Below the pieces are notes generated by a model. The model was not told the DNA's origin, made no database searches, and saw only the letters and a program-made list of their open reading frames with translations. DNA of 64,000 nucleotides from Rhinopomastus cyanomelas (lineage: Eukaryota; Chordata; Aves; Bucerotiformes; Rhinopomastidae): positions 186,001 through 250,000 of the forward strand of contig VXBP01001109.1 of assembly GCA_013400115.1 (NCBI GenBank). Reading direction: 5' to 3'. Shown here piece by piece: positions 23,779 through 36,719 of the stretch; position 1 is the stretch's first letter, and every line of letters starts with the position of its first letter. The position numbers and the translations under genes were made by a program.

Positions 23779-24200
23779 GAAGGGAGTAGAACACCTTGCT
23801 TATGAGGAAAGGCTGAGGGAGTTGGGTCTCTTTAGCTTGGAGGAACAGACTGAGGGGGTAACATCATTAATGTCTATAAATATGTGAAGGGTGGATGTCA
23901 GGAAGCTGGCACCAGCTTCTTTTCAGTGTCATCTAATGATAGGGCACGGGGCAATGCATGCAAGCTGGAACATAGGAGGTTCCACATCAGTATGAGAAGA
24001 AAACTCTTCACAGTGAGGGTGACAGAGCACTGGAACAGGCTGCCCAGGGGGGTTGTGGAGTCTCTTTCTCTGAAAATATTTAAAACACACCTCGATATGT
24101 TCCTGTGTGACTTGTTCTAGGTGATCCTGCTCTGTCAGGGGGATTAGACTGGATGATCTTTCGAGGTCCCTTCCAATTCCTAATGTTCTGTGATTCTGTG
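23779..24200 (+). mobile_element. CR1 LINE, 5'-truncated
   Basis: Sense CR1 of the common subfamily. It starts at GAAGGGAGTAGAACACCTTG, passes GAGGAAAGGCTGAGGGAGTT, and ends with GATGATCTTTCGAGGTCCCT and the tail TAATGTTCTGTGATTCTGTG. The frame 23884-24120 encodes the ORF2 C-terminus ([15 protein letters not shown]). Length and start point match the copies at 9.6 and 39.9 kb, so these copies stop at a similar point in the CR1 3' region. Confidence 0.93.
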
Positions 24201-24359
24201 AAAACTGGGGTTGGTAGAATGTGCAGAACAGTATTCCCACCCTTCAGCTAAAAAGCGATACTCATTTATTTTTCTTCCTTGAAAAGCAAAGAATTAGTGG
24301 CGGATACAAACACTGCTTTGTTCTCATAAATGAGATGAGCTGTAAACATTGATTAATCT
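24201..24359. other. short unique spacer
   Basis: Unique sequence between a CR1 and a candidate regulatory island; nothing recognised. Confidence 0.4.
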
Positions 24360-24660
24360 TCATGTAAATTCCTTTTGTCACAGCCCTGCTGACAGATCAT
24401 TATCCTCTCGAATGTATGTCTCTTTAGCCATACCGCCTGGTGACTTTGTCATACTCTATTAAGTAAACTGGGTTGTGTGTGGCTTGGAAAGGAGAACAAT
24501 AGAGACTTGGGTGTTGCAGTTTGGGCTGTTGGCAATCTAATAGATGACACCTCTTGCCACTTACAGAAGCAAGAGAAGTGCTAAATTAGTTCATCAGTGC
24601 AGGGCTCAGCAGTGGCATTTTGGCTGGGTTTACCATGGCTGATGAGACACGAAACTAAAC
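24360..24660. promoter_or_regulatory. candidate conserved non-coding element
   Basis: Complex, repeat-free stretch with TGACAGATCATTATC near 24390 (TGACAG is a TALE-homeodomain core), GAGAACAATAG near 24492 (a SOX-like ACAAT core) and several homeodomain-type words. Function and conservation are inferred only from this composition. Confidence 0.25.
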
Positions 24661-25049
24661 TGTAACAGTTGCTCAGATCTTGCATGATTGTTAAGCCTCG
24701 TATCTTGGCCAAGTTCCATTTTGGGTCATTAAGTTGTCCTTTCTGCTGTTCCCCTGTAGCTTCAGCTGGATTAATTCTTTTTTACTTCCCCTTCTGGATC
24801 CTGCTATGTGGCGCTGCTGGCACTCTTGCTGGCATCCTGGAGTCTGCTTGTCAGCTGTAGGTGGATGTGAGGAAGTAATCTTCATCTAAAGCCTATAAAG
24901 CACTTGATCTGAAAAGATGAAAGGACCTTAAATAAAGGAAGAGATATCGCTGTTACTCAACCACAAATGGAAAGTGGTTCCTATTATCATCATACTGAGG
25001 TTCACATCTGATGTTCAAGGACAGGAAAAAGTCTCCTTGTTTCCTTATT
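24661..25049. other. anonymous unique DNA
   Basis: Nothing recognised; 63-64 codon frames on both strands overlap each other. Confidence 0.45.
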
Positions 25050-25225
25050 CATATTACATCTGAAAGCCCACCTGACAATATTGCTCTTATCTAATCACTG
25101 CTGACCAATAATGCATTTATCACACTGCAGTATTTCCAAGCTAACGCTTTGTCAGCCAGAAAGGAAAATTGCTGAATTTAATTTTATCTGCAGAAATGAC
25201 ATTTCCTCAGTCAGAACACACGTTG
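25050..25225. promoter_or_regulatory. candidate conserved non-coding element
   Basis: Contains several GATA-type words (CTTATCT near 25085, TTTATCA near 25116, TTTATCTG near 25183), CCAAT (GACCAATAATG near 25103) and long AT-rich homeodomain-like words. It resembles a composite enhancer but could be chance. Confidence 0.22.
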
Positions 25226-27930
25226 TAAGCAAGCCAATGCCCATCCAGCACTGAGGAAGGACAACACGCTAAAGTCTTGGTTATGGGAATTTGTATATAG
25301 AAACAAAAGTGGGCTCACAAACCAGTTTTTCCAAAGTTCTACAGACTTGAGTGTAGTGAAACAATGCTAGGTATTTACTGTAGGTAGCATATGAGAAATG
25401 ACAGATTAAATAGATATTAATCTGAAAACACCTATGCCAAGTAATTTATGTGTATTTACACAGTTTCTTTTTGTGTAATCAAATGCTCAAAAGGTTTTAA
25501 GATAGTATTAGCTTTCAACATTGTCAAATATCTTTGTCCATTGTATTATGTTGTTAAGCAACCTCTGTTCTGTATTTTTATCAGCTTCTTCTAATGCTGT
25601 GCAATAACAGTCATTGTCCTTAGGCCCACGCCTTCAGCTAAAGTGTTACTTGGAGAAAAACAAATGAAATGAACATACTGACCTCATTACAAAATAAGAG
25701 GTTGCCAAACAAATATTTCTAGCTTCTTCCTTAGAAACAATCTGATAAGAAACAGAGAAGCAAGACTTCTGTTCGGCTTGTAAACACTTTGCATAAGTCT
25801 AATTACGAGCAAACTATTTTCTTTTCCCACAGTCAATTCAATCACAACAGCCTGCTCTTACAATGCCCATAGATTTCTTACTGAGGTCACAGGTTGATTC
25901 TAGTATTTGAAGGGAATAATCACAGAACTGAGTTCCTGTATGGAAGCTAACATGTCAGATTATTTTTTATCACAGGCTGTGTTTTGTTGTAACATGAAGA
26001 TCCAAATAATCAATGCCAGAGATGGCATTCACAAAAAACCTAATGCTGTTGTCTTGCCCTTCATTTCCAATAAATCTAATTTCTTCCTTGAGAGGTACAA
26101 AAAACTTATATTAGTTGCTAGTAGAGAGTAAGTTTATTGGAAGAAAGGAGGGTAATCCAACTCTTAACATGCTAAATACATTTTATGTATCTTTACTTTT
26201 CTCGAGTAAAGCTATAATAATAAAACTCTTGATTAAAAACCTTGCAGAAACTTAGTGTGTAGGATACTTTAGTTTGGAAGGAACTTTAGTACAATAATTT
26301 TATGAAAATATACTCTTTGGGCAGTAGTTGTGTGATGATACTGAGCTGACTTCTTTAGGACTTTTCTCCTAGAAAATTGATAAGTAAGCTACTTGTCAAA
26401 TAATTCTAGTTATGAAAATTTACATTTCATATCTTTCTATAGAAAAACAAGGGAACAAGTAGTTAAGCAGTAGATAAGATCATGGTTGTAATAAGATTAC
26501 AAGCTGAGAAAAATAAACTAACAAGACTTTTTTTAATAAAGACATATTCTGTATATGTTAAGTGCTTGCATTAGCATGGTGAATTTTTGTAGGCTAAGTG
26601 TTTTACAGCAGTCAAAAACTGAATCAATCAACAGTCTTACTAAATCACGTATGCCTTCATGACAACTCATGTATTTTTATTAAAGTTGGACTGAAGGGTC
26701 AGCAGTTTGTGTAGGTGAAGTCTGCAAAGACTATACAAGGATGAATGGTGGGCCAGTAATTTCATTTTGCTTTCTTGATGAAGGAATAATAGAATAATCT
26801 GTGAATTTGCTAATATGTATTTGTCATCAGTGTTGCTAAGGACAGAGTAATAGTCCTGAGGAACAGGACCTAGGAACTTCAGAGGCAGAAAAATTAGACT
26901 TGAACAATGTTAGAGCTGATAGATCTGGCAAAAATATAATGTGGCACAAGAGTATTGCAAGGTTCAAGAAATGCTCTGGAAAAGCATTTAGTGAAAAGTG
27001 AACTAGACCTCGAGTATGAAGTAAGGAAGGACTCATCTTCACCTGCCCACACATGGGTGTAGCAGGGTTGTGGAGTATGACAGTGTCCCTGTTACAACTA
27101 AAAGCTATTTAATGAACACAGAAAATGCATCAGCAAATGAGAGGCTGCCTAAAGAAGAATTTGAGCATGTGAAGAGATAAGTTGCTTTGCCATAGATAGA
27201 CTGTCTTGCCTGTCAGAACTTCCTGGCCTGCTGCTTTGTCTGAAGCATTTCAGGAAAGGAAGAGGGTTAAAAATGGGGGCTGGATTAGTCATTCTGCCAG
27301 GCTGACAGCCTGTGTGCCCATGGCATGTTCTTTCCCCCACATCCTGTTGGATCTGACACTATCACAAAAATGAATGCACACTCCTGTGAATAAAATGTGC
27401 TTAGGAGGAGATCGTGATAAGTGGCATACATAATCCTGGTCACAGGATAGCAGTTGGTATGTGTGTCAAATCGGGTGACAGTGCTTAGATGCTCTCTCAC
27501 AGCTGACGCACACTCTTCGTATGACAGGCATGTACTTATGTCTTAGTTTGCAACAGGTACTCCAGATCACAGACAGTATTTTCCAGCACTTGCAGCCTTA
27601 ATTAATCTTCTGGAATCAAATTAGTAGGCCCTTAAATATAAAACTTTCATTCTCTAGCAATTTCTTTTCTATTTTTCAGTCAGAGGTACAAACTTCTGTC
27701 TTTCTGCTGAGGAGGTCATAACTGGACCTCAGACCTGATACGGTTTTGCTGACACTTATAACCAGAGCGAGTTGCTCCCCTTTGAACTAACTTGTTGCAG
27801 ACAAATTTACCAGGCTATGAAGCTGGGAAGTACCTACTTCCAAATACTTTGAAAATATGACTTAAATACACAAAACCATAGCTAAAAAAACCCTGGAAGA
27901 TACCAAAATTTCTGTAAGTAAAGCATGTTG
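25226..27930. other. anonymous unique AT-rich DNA
   Basis: About 2.7 kb without a recognised gene or repeat. TAGTTTGGAAGGAACTTTAG near 26270 weakly recalls a CR1 tail but lacks the rest. Confidence 0.5.
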
Positions 27931-27993
27931 CGTCAGGGGGATTGGACTAGATGATCTTTCGAGGTCCTGTCCAGTCCCTAATGATTCTATGAT
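27931..27993 (+). mobile_element. CR1 LINE 3' tail
   Basis: Only the last about 63 bases of a CR1. The order is GCGTCAGGGGGATTGGACTA, then GATGATCTTTCGAGGTCC, then CCCTAATGATTCTATGATCC. The ATTCTATGAT end is the CR1 terminal microsatellite. It belongs to the common subfamily. Confidence 0.88.
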
Positions 27994-29989
27994 CCACTAC
28001 AGCAACCAACATTCACAGAATCCTGGAAGAAAGTGTGTGGTGTGTACAAAGGAGCTTTGTTGCAACAGAAGAATTTAGAGATTTGGAATTTGTAGTTCTT
28101 CTACACAAAGCAAATTTAGACATCTGTGGATTTCTGCTGCTTAACCTGCAAACACATCCAGACCTGATGTGCAACGATTAGTTAGGGATCAGCTGTGCAG
28201 GTTTTGCATTTTTGGGCAAGCATAATTAAAACAGAACTTAAACTTTTCTTTAGCCTTTCTTGCAGAGAATTGGCTGTGTAAGACTCTTAGGATGCCAAGA
28301 AACAGCAGGAAAGCGAAAGAGGTTCTGCGTTATTCAGTGTTTGTTTACAAACACTGGCAAGTATAAGTGTCTCTTGTACTACAACTATCCAGTTGAAGCT
28401 GAAATTCACACCAAAAAAAAAAGCCTTCAAAGAAACATCATTTCTTAATTACAATACTGAGTTATGGAAGCTACTAGAGGTAAAACTGTGAAGGATACTG
28501 GATAGAACCTCTTCTATAAACCTGGGTTCTGTTCTTTTCCTGCTTATGGTCTCTTCCTAAGTGGCATTAAGTGGAATATTGATTAGGTATTATCCCTCAG
28601 GAAGAAAACAATCAGTCAACAACCCAGAGACTCCTCCAAACCAGGGATAAACTTCTGTTCCTTTGTGTGCATGTTTGAAGGATGATGTTCAAGGGAAAAG
28701 CATGATACAGAGGCTTGCAAAACACAATAAAATTGGCCAAGCTTAACATAATCTAATTCTGGAAATATAAAATTGATAATGCATGGTGAGTTATGAGATG
28801 ACATGCCAATGTGTTTAACTTTTAAGTGAACATCAATACTTGGAAATAGAGGAGTATCTTTGAGAAGTTCTAGACTAAAAAAACAAACTGATAATTCAAT
28901 GTGAACTTTATTTAGCCAAAGTGTTTCAAAGTGTCTTACAAGGTTTCTATGCATTTATACTCAAATGCTGCAATGTAGGTTTAGTATTTTTGTGAGAAAA
29001 GCAAAGAATGAAAACTGTCAAATACTGGAAAAACGACTTGACTTCTCCTGATGTGCTAGAACCATAACATTGGGTAGAATAAGAAATGAAGATCCTACTC
29101 AGAACTTGTATTGGGATTTAAATGTGAACCCTAGCGATGCTTGCTTGTTGTCATATGCTCTGAAAAGCTTCCAATAGTGAAAGCAGCATCGCCAGAATTA
29201 TAGACCATATTAAGATTGAATCCTGCAATAATTATCAATGTTCTCAGATGTGGTGAGAAAAAAGAAGTGAAATTGCATGTAAGTACTGACATAGATTCAT
29301 GTGGTCTTTCAAATGCAATGTGCTTTGGAAACCTCTGCTGTAAAAGCTGCTGCTAACAAGAAGACAACTACTTTTACACTGAAGACATGAATATTTCTTT
29401 GGTCTACTGCAGGCAATGAAAGGATTAGCTGTAATCATAACTAGACAACAGTTGTTGTTCTATGGCCCTGTAATTGTGATGAAAGCCCATAATCCACGTC
29501 TTTCCTTGCAAATCCTAATTTACAGATGTTGGTAGAAATTGGAGGTAAATGTAGTTCTGACATAATCTGCTTTCTGAGAGATCTCCACAAGAACAAAAAT
29601 GAGAATAGATTATTGCATTAGAAAATGATTTTTTTATTAAAAGTTCTTTTTAAAGTAACATGTTTGGTAACATTTCTAGTGATTTCTAGTGTTTTTAGGC
29701 TTTCTGGTTCAAAGTGATGGAAAGAAAAAAATGAAAGTGCATCTAAAGGCCTGCATTTCACTTAAATTCCTTAATTAAAGTTAACTTTAGTTAAAGCACA
29801 TGAAACTAGGCTATTTGGAAACAAATAGCAAGTCTCTGGCTAGGAAGAGACAATACATCAGCTTCCTCTGTTCTACAAGCCTCTAAGCTCCCCCCTCTTG
29901 CTTCAAAATGGAGGTAAATCAAATATTAATCTTTCATTTCCAGAAGAAACACTTTCAGAAACACTGACCCAGTTTCCACATGATCAGAC
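27994..29989. other. anonymous unique AT-rich DNA
   Basis: Nothing recognised. The 112-codon minus frame at 28616-28954 is Ser/Leu/His-rich and matches no family I know. Confidence 0.5.
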
Positions 29990-30440
29990 TTGTGGATGTT
30001 CGCATTAAAAATTATTTCAAGCGCGTAGGATTCCTTTCTTTTATGCCTTTGATTTAAACTAAGTTGTTTAGAATAAAACTGGTTAAATTGTTTTCATCCA
30101 CCGAAGTTTGGCGATACGTTGTTAATGCCACTAGTTTTGACTGAAAAGCCTTTATTCTGAATGATTTGCACGCTATTCAGGACCTCAATGATGGCAAGCA
30201 AAGGTTTTCTCTCCTTCATTTGCCATACTTAAGCAAAGAGCCAGATGGGTCCACTAGCTACATCTACAAAAGAAGCTCTCCTATCCCTTTGGTTGGAAGT
30301 TCAATACCATTGCATCCCTGACAGCAGCTGCTTCTGTTTGAACCCAGGGTTATGGAATACAAACTGCATTAAAAGTAAATCATTACATACCGGCTGAGTA
30401 AAAGTACCGTGGTGTGTGTTGGCCTGCCTAAATCACCAGC
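29990..30440. promoter_or_regulatory. candidate conserved non-coding element
   Basis: AT-rich but with unusual CpG for this window (GCGCGTAGG near 30021, CACCGAAG near 30101, GGCGATACG near 30110, GCACGCTA near 30168). It also has words such as CGCATTAAAAATTATTTC near 30002, GCCTTTGATTT near 30044 (TCF/LEF-like) and TTAATGCCACTAG near 30122. CpG kept in an AT-rich stretch suggests constraint. Confidence 0.3.
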
Positions 30441-33400
30441 ATCTGTCTCCTTGCATGCAGGGAGTTGCTATTTAAAAAACAGCAGTGAAACACTGACAGA
30501 AGGTCCACTACTCAAGCCACCCCCAAAAAAAATTCTTGAATAGTTTTTTAATGTCTTCTGACAGGGACCGATAATCAGTTGCTGATACCCATATGAAGAA
30601 CAGTAAGACAGTGTTTTGTTCAACTCGCAATATATGTGTGAATCTGTATAAAATATATAGAAGTGGATAGTTCTGTTCTTGTTCAACTTCCTCCCCGTTA
30701 TGTGATTTATTTTTTTTTTCTGATAAATCTTTTTAAACTGTACCTGCCTGCTACTTTAGCTTTCTCGTGAATGCTGCATTTGCTAGTTTTATCTTGCTTT
30801 TATTCAGGATGTGAAGGCCACAAATGGAAAAACATACGCTATTTGAAAATCAGATCAAATCAGGAAGGATGCTGATGGCCCGAATAAAATCATTCCAAAC
30901 TAGACCTTTATTTGTCTGCAAGAATTACTTTCTATAAAATGTCAGAACAGATTAGTACTGGAAAGCTCCCCATTGTGTGTAGTCTCACAGTGCTCAAACA
31001 GATCAGCTGTGGCTTGTGAATCTTTGCAGCACGATTTTTTTTTTCTGTTCAGCTTTGCAGTTTTGTGTATTTGCAGGGTGTTTGCTAGTCTTTTCCTTGT
31101 GTTTGTGCTGTCAGTTCTTTATCATTCTGCATTACCCTATGGTCAAGAATGATATAACAAAATCAACCGTTACCATATACAGCTCAAACTTCTATCTTTG
31201 TTTCAAACCAAGAAAAAGCCAAGAAAAACATGAGGTACCTACTCCCTGGGTTAATGATGTTGAAACAATGCAGATGTGTACATATGAAAGGGATTACTCT
31301 TACCATTTTTTACAAGGAAAATTATTCTGCTCTGAGGTGACTCGTATCTAGAATTTGTATGAAAACATTTACCTTTGTGCTATTATTTGTGAAGTGCAGA
31401 ACAGGTGTTTCTGGCGTTTTTAACTCAATGCAACTTAGCAACTAGTAATGCTCCACTCATCACAGTTCCATGGAACTGTGTGGGATAAGCATATGGGATG
31501 GGAAATGCTGCATGAAACAGTTATACTTTCCAGACTTGTAGATAGGCAGATGTACTGCAGACTTCTCCATAGCTTAAGATTACAAGTTACAGAAGAGGAG
31601 GTTAAAAAGCTGTGTATAGTTACTTCCATATCCTTCTCCTCTTTGATGTAAGATACAGCATTCTGGAGATAGCACAAAAGGGCCTCTACATGCAAAATCT
31701 AGAGCTGCAAAGAATCACACTACTTACTTCACTCTCTTCATATGTTGGATAATGAATGCAACAACAAAAAACAAGTTGTGGCTCTGGATAGGAAAAATAC
31801 CTCTACAGAACATGAGTAACTACTACTTAAGTGTTTAAGAGCATGTGAACCTATGATAAGTGCATACATTACATATTCTTTAATACTTACTGAGACATCA
31901 GAGAAAAGTGCTGTCTTAAAGGCGGAAATCCATGGGAATCATTGTCTGCACTCCTGGGATGGGGGTATAGGGAAAACAGAAATATAGAGGACTTAAAAGC
32001 AGCACGAAGATTAACCCTGTAGTACATAGCATTAACATCACTTTCATTTCCAGTGCTCATAGTCATATATGTGAGCATATCCAGCCTGAAACATGTATGT
32101 TCTCCTTGCTTATTAACTGATTAGTGCAGATTAGTTGGACACATCTGACTGTCCTAATCTAGCAAGTATGCTTCTGACTGCGTGGCAGAAGAATATGTGA
32201 AACAATAGGCACTGTGAATTTAAGATGTTTGCATCAGGTTCTCTTTGGTGCCTGCTGTCTCTAGAGATGCAATTTGGGAATTAAATATTCAATAAATTAA
32301 GCTATTGTACAGGCAAACCATGTAGGCCTTTTGTGTAGAAAATAAATGGCTGTGATTCTACTGTTACTATTGATTAATTATAGGCCCAGGTACAGACTGA
32401 GTGCTCTCTTCCCTCACTGTCTTAACAACTGAGGTATAACAAAGAAACAGTTTGACAAGATATTGAAATTGTTCTTTCTCCAGTTACTGCCTTCAAATCT
32501 AACAGAGTGAAAATACTGCATTCTATGGGTTCTTTGACTAGTCTGAAATCAGTGAGCAGCTACACCAGTCAGATGCATTCTATAGTAGCCAAATATGGCT
32601 AGTAAAGTTGTTTGCTGAAGTTTATTTCTATTAAAGTTATTTAAGAGATTTTAATAACTTGTATAACTTCACCCAAGCTGATCTACTGCTGAGCTGTGAA
32701 AAGGTCATGTTTATGACTGTACCCTCACATTCTCACGGCATAGTTCTGCTATTACTTCCAGTGCTAAATCTAAGTTTAGCTTTAAGAATCAGATTGTGCT
32801 TCCTAACTTTGGTATCCCTTTCGTCACACTGCAAGGTGTGTCTTGCTTACTTAAATACTTGGCTAAATATTTCCTGGCTGTTCAGCAGGGACTGTTGACA
32901 AAGTAACGTAGCCCTTACGTTTTGTGTCATCAGCAGTAGGGTATAAATTATGTCATAAATCTCACTGATCTTAACAACATTTAAAAACTAGGCCTCATAG
33001 TGAAGGGCATCATCAAATGTTTGTGCAATTAGACACATGAGCTATGTTTGCAGTGATAGTGTCTGAACGTCCTGTATTTAGAATGAGTTGTGCGGGAAAC
33101 CATATGAGAAAAAGGCAGCCACGCCTCCTATGTCAGAACAAACTACCAGTACCCGCCATTCCCAAGCAGTCTTTCTTAATCCCTATGATTAAGTACAGGA
33201 ATGTATCCACCTCTTCTCTCCCCATCCCTTATCTCTCATTTGTTTTTATATCAGGAACCACAGTGACTGGTATCGAACCTTGAGAAGCAAGAAATATAGT
33301 CCCCTGCGTGGGACAATTACATTAGATGGTACTGTTATAAAGCAGTTTTAAACCAAACAAAAACCCAGACAAACACAAAGGCAGACTTATGTCCTTCATT

Positions 33401-33879
33401 TCACAAGCTGCTGCTTCCTCCAATTTGACTCTAACTATATAAAATGCAATAGGAGTAAGCTTTAAAAACTTTGAACTAAGCAACCTTTACTACCTGAAAA
33501 GCTTGAAGGTACACAGTATCTTTTAGCTGTTTTCCTTTTCTTTTCACAGAAGTGGTGTTAATCAATTTCTTTTCAAAGCTCTCCAGTTCCTAGCAGTTTC
33601 CTAAAACTAGAGAGAAATTGTTGTTCTTTGTAATCTAAATCAATCTCTGAAGAGCCTTATAAGAATAAAATAGCTTAAGGATGAAACAGCACTAAGAAAG
33701 GAGATCCATCTACCAGTTTATCAGTCTATCTATTTTCTAGCCATATCTATCTATAATGGTTAAAAGTTTTAAAGGACACTGAATTTAAGTATTTTGTATT
33801 GCTTTTCATAAGGGCAGTTCAATTTATCTCTATTTCTTTGGAAAGATGAATATTGTCACTGCATGTTGTAGGCTTGTGT
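30441..33879. other. anonymous unique AT-rich DNA
   Basis: About 3.4 kb without recognised genes or dispersed repeats. Contains the 20-bp palindrome at 31461-31480, and a decayed TCTA-rich stretch at about 33708-33757. A 111-codon plus frame at 31016-31351 is hydrophobic and Cys-rich at its start, then ordinary; with no homology signal I do not call it a gene. Confidence 0.5.
31461..31480. repeat. perfect 20-bp palindrome
   Basis: CACAGTTCCATGGAACTGTG is its own reverse complement. The centre TTCCATGGAA fits a TTC-N4-GAA spaced dimer site of the STAT6 type. It could be a dimeric transcription factor site or a chance palindrome. Confidence 0.8.
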
Positions 33880-34420
33880 TGGCTAAAAGGAGTCGGGGAC
33901 ATGACAGCATTTATAGAAGGCACGAGCTCAAATGTCACTAGAGCATCCAAAAATGGATGAAGCATCACCCAGCCACTGCCATCTGTTGAGTGTTTTGTGA
34001 CAGCTGTATCTCTTGACCAGAGCTGAAGCCGATAATCTTGAAAGGCACAGAGTCAGAGTATAACAGTTATATGGAGAAAGGGAAGGGGGGAATTCCGCCT
34101 TTAACATTGTTTTTAATTGCACCATAATGATTTTTTAACAGACACTGTGGTATGTGGCTTAGACTCCGGCCTGATTTAAAACAAATAATAAACCACAGTG
34201 CAGCTGAAAAGCAATTGAAAATTCCTCTGCAAGAGGGTTTTGTCCAAGCTAAGTACTTAGTGTTTCTCCCGGAGACTTTGCCCTAAAGATATTCCTGCTA
34301 TAATAAAAGGAATAATAAAACTGCCCCGACTGTTGCACGTCAACAAGACTATCAGAGCAAATATTCTCATTATTGACTTACTAATGTGAATATGGGAGGT
34401 TTAAACCTTTTTTTTCAAAA
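33880..34420. promoter_or_regulatory. candidate conserved non-coding element with paired RUNX-like sites
   Basis: Repeat-free, complex sequence. TGTGACAGCTGT near 34008 joins a TALE-type TGACAG to an E-box. CACTGTGGT (34143-34151) and ACCACAGTG (34192-34200) are exact inverted copies, each with a RUNX TGTGGT core. A forkhead-like AAACAAATAATAAACC lies between. CpG words occur at 34166, 34270, 34326 and 34339. Enhancer function is inferred from this layout. Confidence 0.33.
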
Positions 34421-34907
34421 AGAGGAGAGCAGAACATTTGGCTGTCAAAGTTGAGGTGCTAACACTATAAGATGTGCTTAATGCCAGCTAAAACATTAAA
34501 TGACTGGAGGAGAGTAAGATCATTGTAGTATTTCTATCATTTTCCCTAGCTTATGGATCTAGTTTCTCACCCAAGGCATATGTGCTGCTATCTGACTTTG
34601 TTTCTGATACAACCTCTCATAAGCTGTGGAGCCTTCTAGTTGAACTGGCAACCTGGACGTGTCGTGCAATCAATGGCAAAGGCAGTAGCGACAGGTACAT
34701 GTCATTGCAAAGCAAAGTCTTTCATGTTGAAAGCCATCTCCTATCCTCATATCTAACCCCAGCTGTCCCATAGCCATGTCTCATATTCTGTTGCTTCAGT
34801 ATGTCAGGGTCTCTGTTATCATAGTCTAGGCTATCCAGCAGATGTTGCTGTAAACTGAACAATAAGAGTTTAGTTCAACCATGCTGCTTGGGAAATAGAA
34901 TTACTTG
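34421..34907. other. anonymous unique DNA
   Basis: Nothing recognised. Confidence 0.4.
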
Positions 34908-35053
34908 AATCGCAGAACATTAGGGATTGGAAGGGACCTTGAAAGATCACCTAGTGCAATCCCCCTGCCACAGCAGGATCACCTAGATCCAGTCGCAAAG
35001 GAACATGTCCAGACAGTCTTTAAACATCTCCAGAGAAGGAGACTCAACATTCA
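34908..35053 (-). mobile_element. CR1 LINE 3' fragment, reverse strand
   Basis: Reverse-strand CR1 tail of about 146 bases. The order is GCAGAACATTAGGGATTGGA, AGGGACCTTGAAAGATCACC, CCCCCTGCCACAGCAGGATC, and ACCTAGATCCAGTCGCAAAG. It extends through CTTTAAACATCTCCAGAGAA into the part just past ORF2. It is the common subfamily, with a deeper 5' extent than the other reverse tails. Confidence 0.92.
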
Positions 35054-36719
35054 AGCTTACAATAAGTCACCTACAAAGGTATCTGAAGTTAGGAGCTGAG
35101 AGTTTTGTACAAAGCTCAGATAACATTGCAAGTCTATAGTTTCTTAGGCAAATTTTGATGACTTTAGGTAAACTTCAACCCCTAACTTACTGAAGATGAC
35201 AGCAATGCAGGGTTAGATCTTTATCATTTAAAAGGAAATTATGATAGCATTACAAGTTCAAGAAGACATGTCCGAGTCTGCGAGTAATCTAAAAGTAGTA
35301 AATAACTCAATAGTTTCCTGATATGGTTGTGTCTCCACAACAACTTTTTTTTTCATTTGTAAGAGCAAGGGAGGTTTAGACTGGTGCCACACAAATCAAG
35401 GGGATCCCCAGTATCTCTGAAGAAATTATCCCTACCAAAGCCAGATAACCGTTGTTCATGTAACCTATCCAAAACCAAAATTGTCTTGAGGATGTACAAG
35501 GCAAAGGTCACTTGTAGGACTGGTTCCTCTGTTATCAATTCCAGAGATGTCAGGCTGCAGCATGGCTGTAATATCTCTTAAGGACAGTGTTGTTTGTTTT
35601 TTCAAACACTAATAAGATGAGGAAATGCATAATTAATAATAGTATGAGCAGGAGTGCCAAAGGCCACGACTTGCCTTTGTGATGCATTGTGTTACATATC
35701 TGAACTGCTCTGCTAGTTCATCTGCCAGCAAGCCTCTGTCACTATTTGAACTAGAAGTGAGTAGGATTAATTTCTGAGATGTGTGTGATTCCTAAGTCTG
35801 GAAAGTGCTACACTTGAGGAAAAATGAAACTTCCAGTACGTATATGTAGAGTGTACATTAAAGCTGCACAGGTTTAAAATACCAGTTCTGCCTCTAGATC
35901 AGTGGGAGGCTCTGGTTTACTGTTACATTAGCTTTTACAAAATTATTTGGCATTTATATCCTTTTATTTTACAAGTTTACTCTGAAAGAGGCTAGTGAAA
36001 CAGAACATAAGTCTACCCTCCCCCTGAAAGTCACTTTTATGTTTCTCCTTTTTTTAACATAGTAAAGTGGTTGTAAAATGTACTCTTGATTCTTAAACAA
36101 AACAGTATGTAAGTAGGATAGGTATGGGAAGTGGGCCCCTTTCTTGGGGTTTTATAGACTGCACAGGACCTCAAACATGTGTGCTCATACTAAATGTACA
36201 TTTTATAATTTTTCTGAGAATTTTCACAGATAAGAGAGACAAAAATAAAAGAGTAGATATTTCTGAAAAGCTGTTGAGCCAAAGAGAACTATTTCTTAAT
36301 AGTTCAGACAACAAAATTAAGTTCAGCTGTAACACAAATCAGGAAGAAATGGTGATTTCAGAATATCTGTTCAGATTCCTGTGAAACTTTACAGGGAACT
36401 GGATTGCCACTATTGGAAGAATAGGACAGACTATATAATTCAACATCTGGGATCCAGGAAGACCCCCAGTTGCGGCTACTATTTAAATTCAAAACCAAAA
36501 AAAGTCTGAGAAGCCTGAAATAGCTGCAATTGTGATTCCTGCCTTGTTTATGATTAAGGCTGATTAAAAATGCAAAATCTACATTTCACTGTAAAAAACA
36601 GTTAGCTGGAAGAAAAGAAAGAGAAGGCTTTAGGACTCGGTTTTTCAATTCTTAAATCCTGGGCTTAATTGTGGAAAGGAACAGAGCAGCAGTATTTCAG
36701 GGACTGGGTTTTTTTGTTG
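35054..36719. other. anonymous unique AT-rich DNA
   Basis: No gene or repeat recognised. Confidence 0.5.

Noticed and set aside
26255..26300. Possible CR1 tail (TTTGGAAGGAACTTTAG)
   Set aside because: Only one short word matches; the GATCATCTAGTCC and CCCCTGCC boxes are missing.
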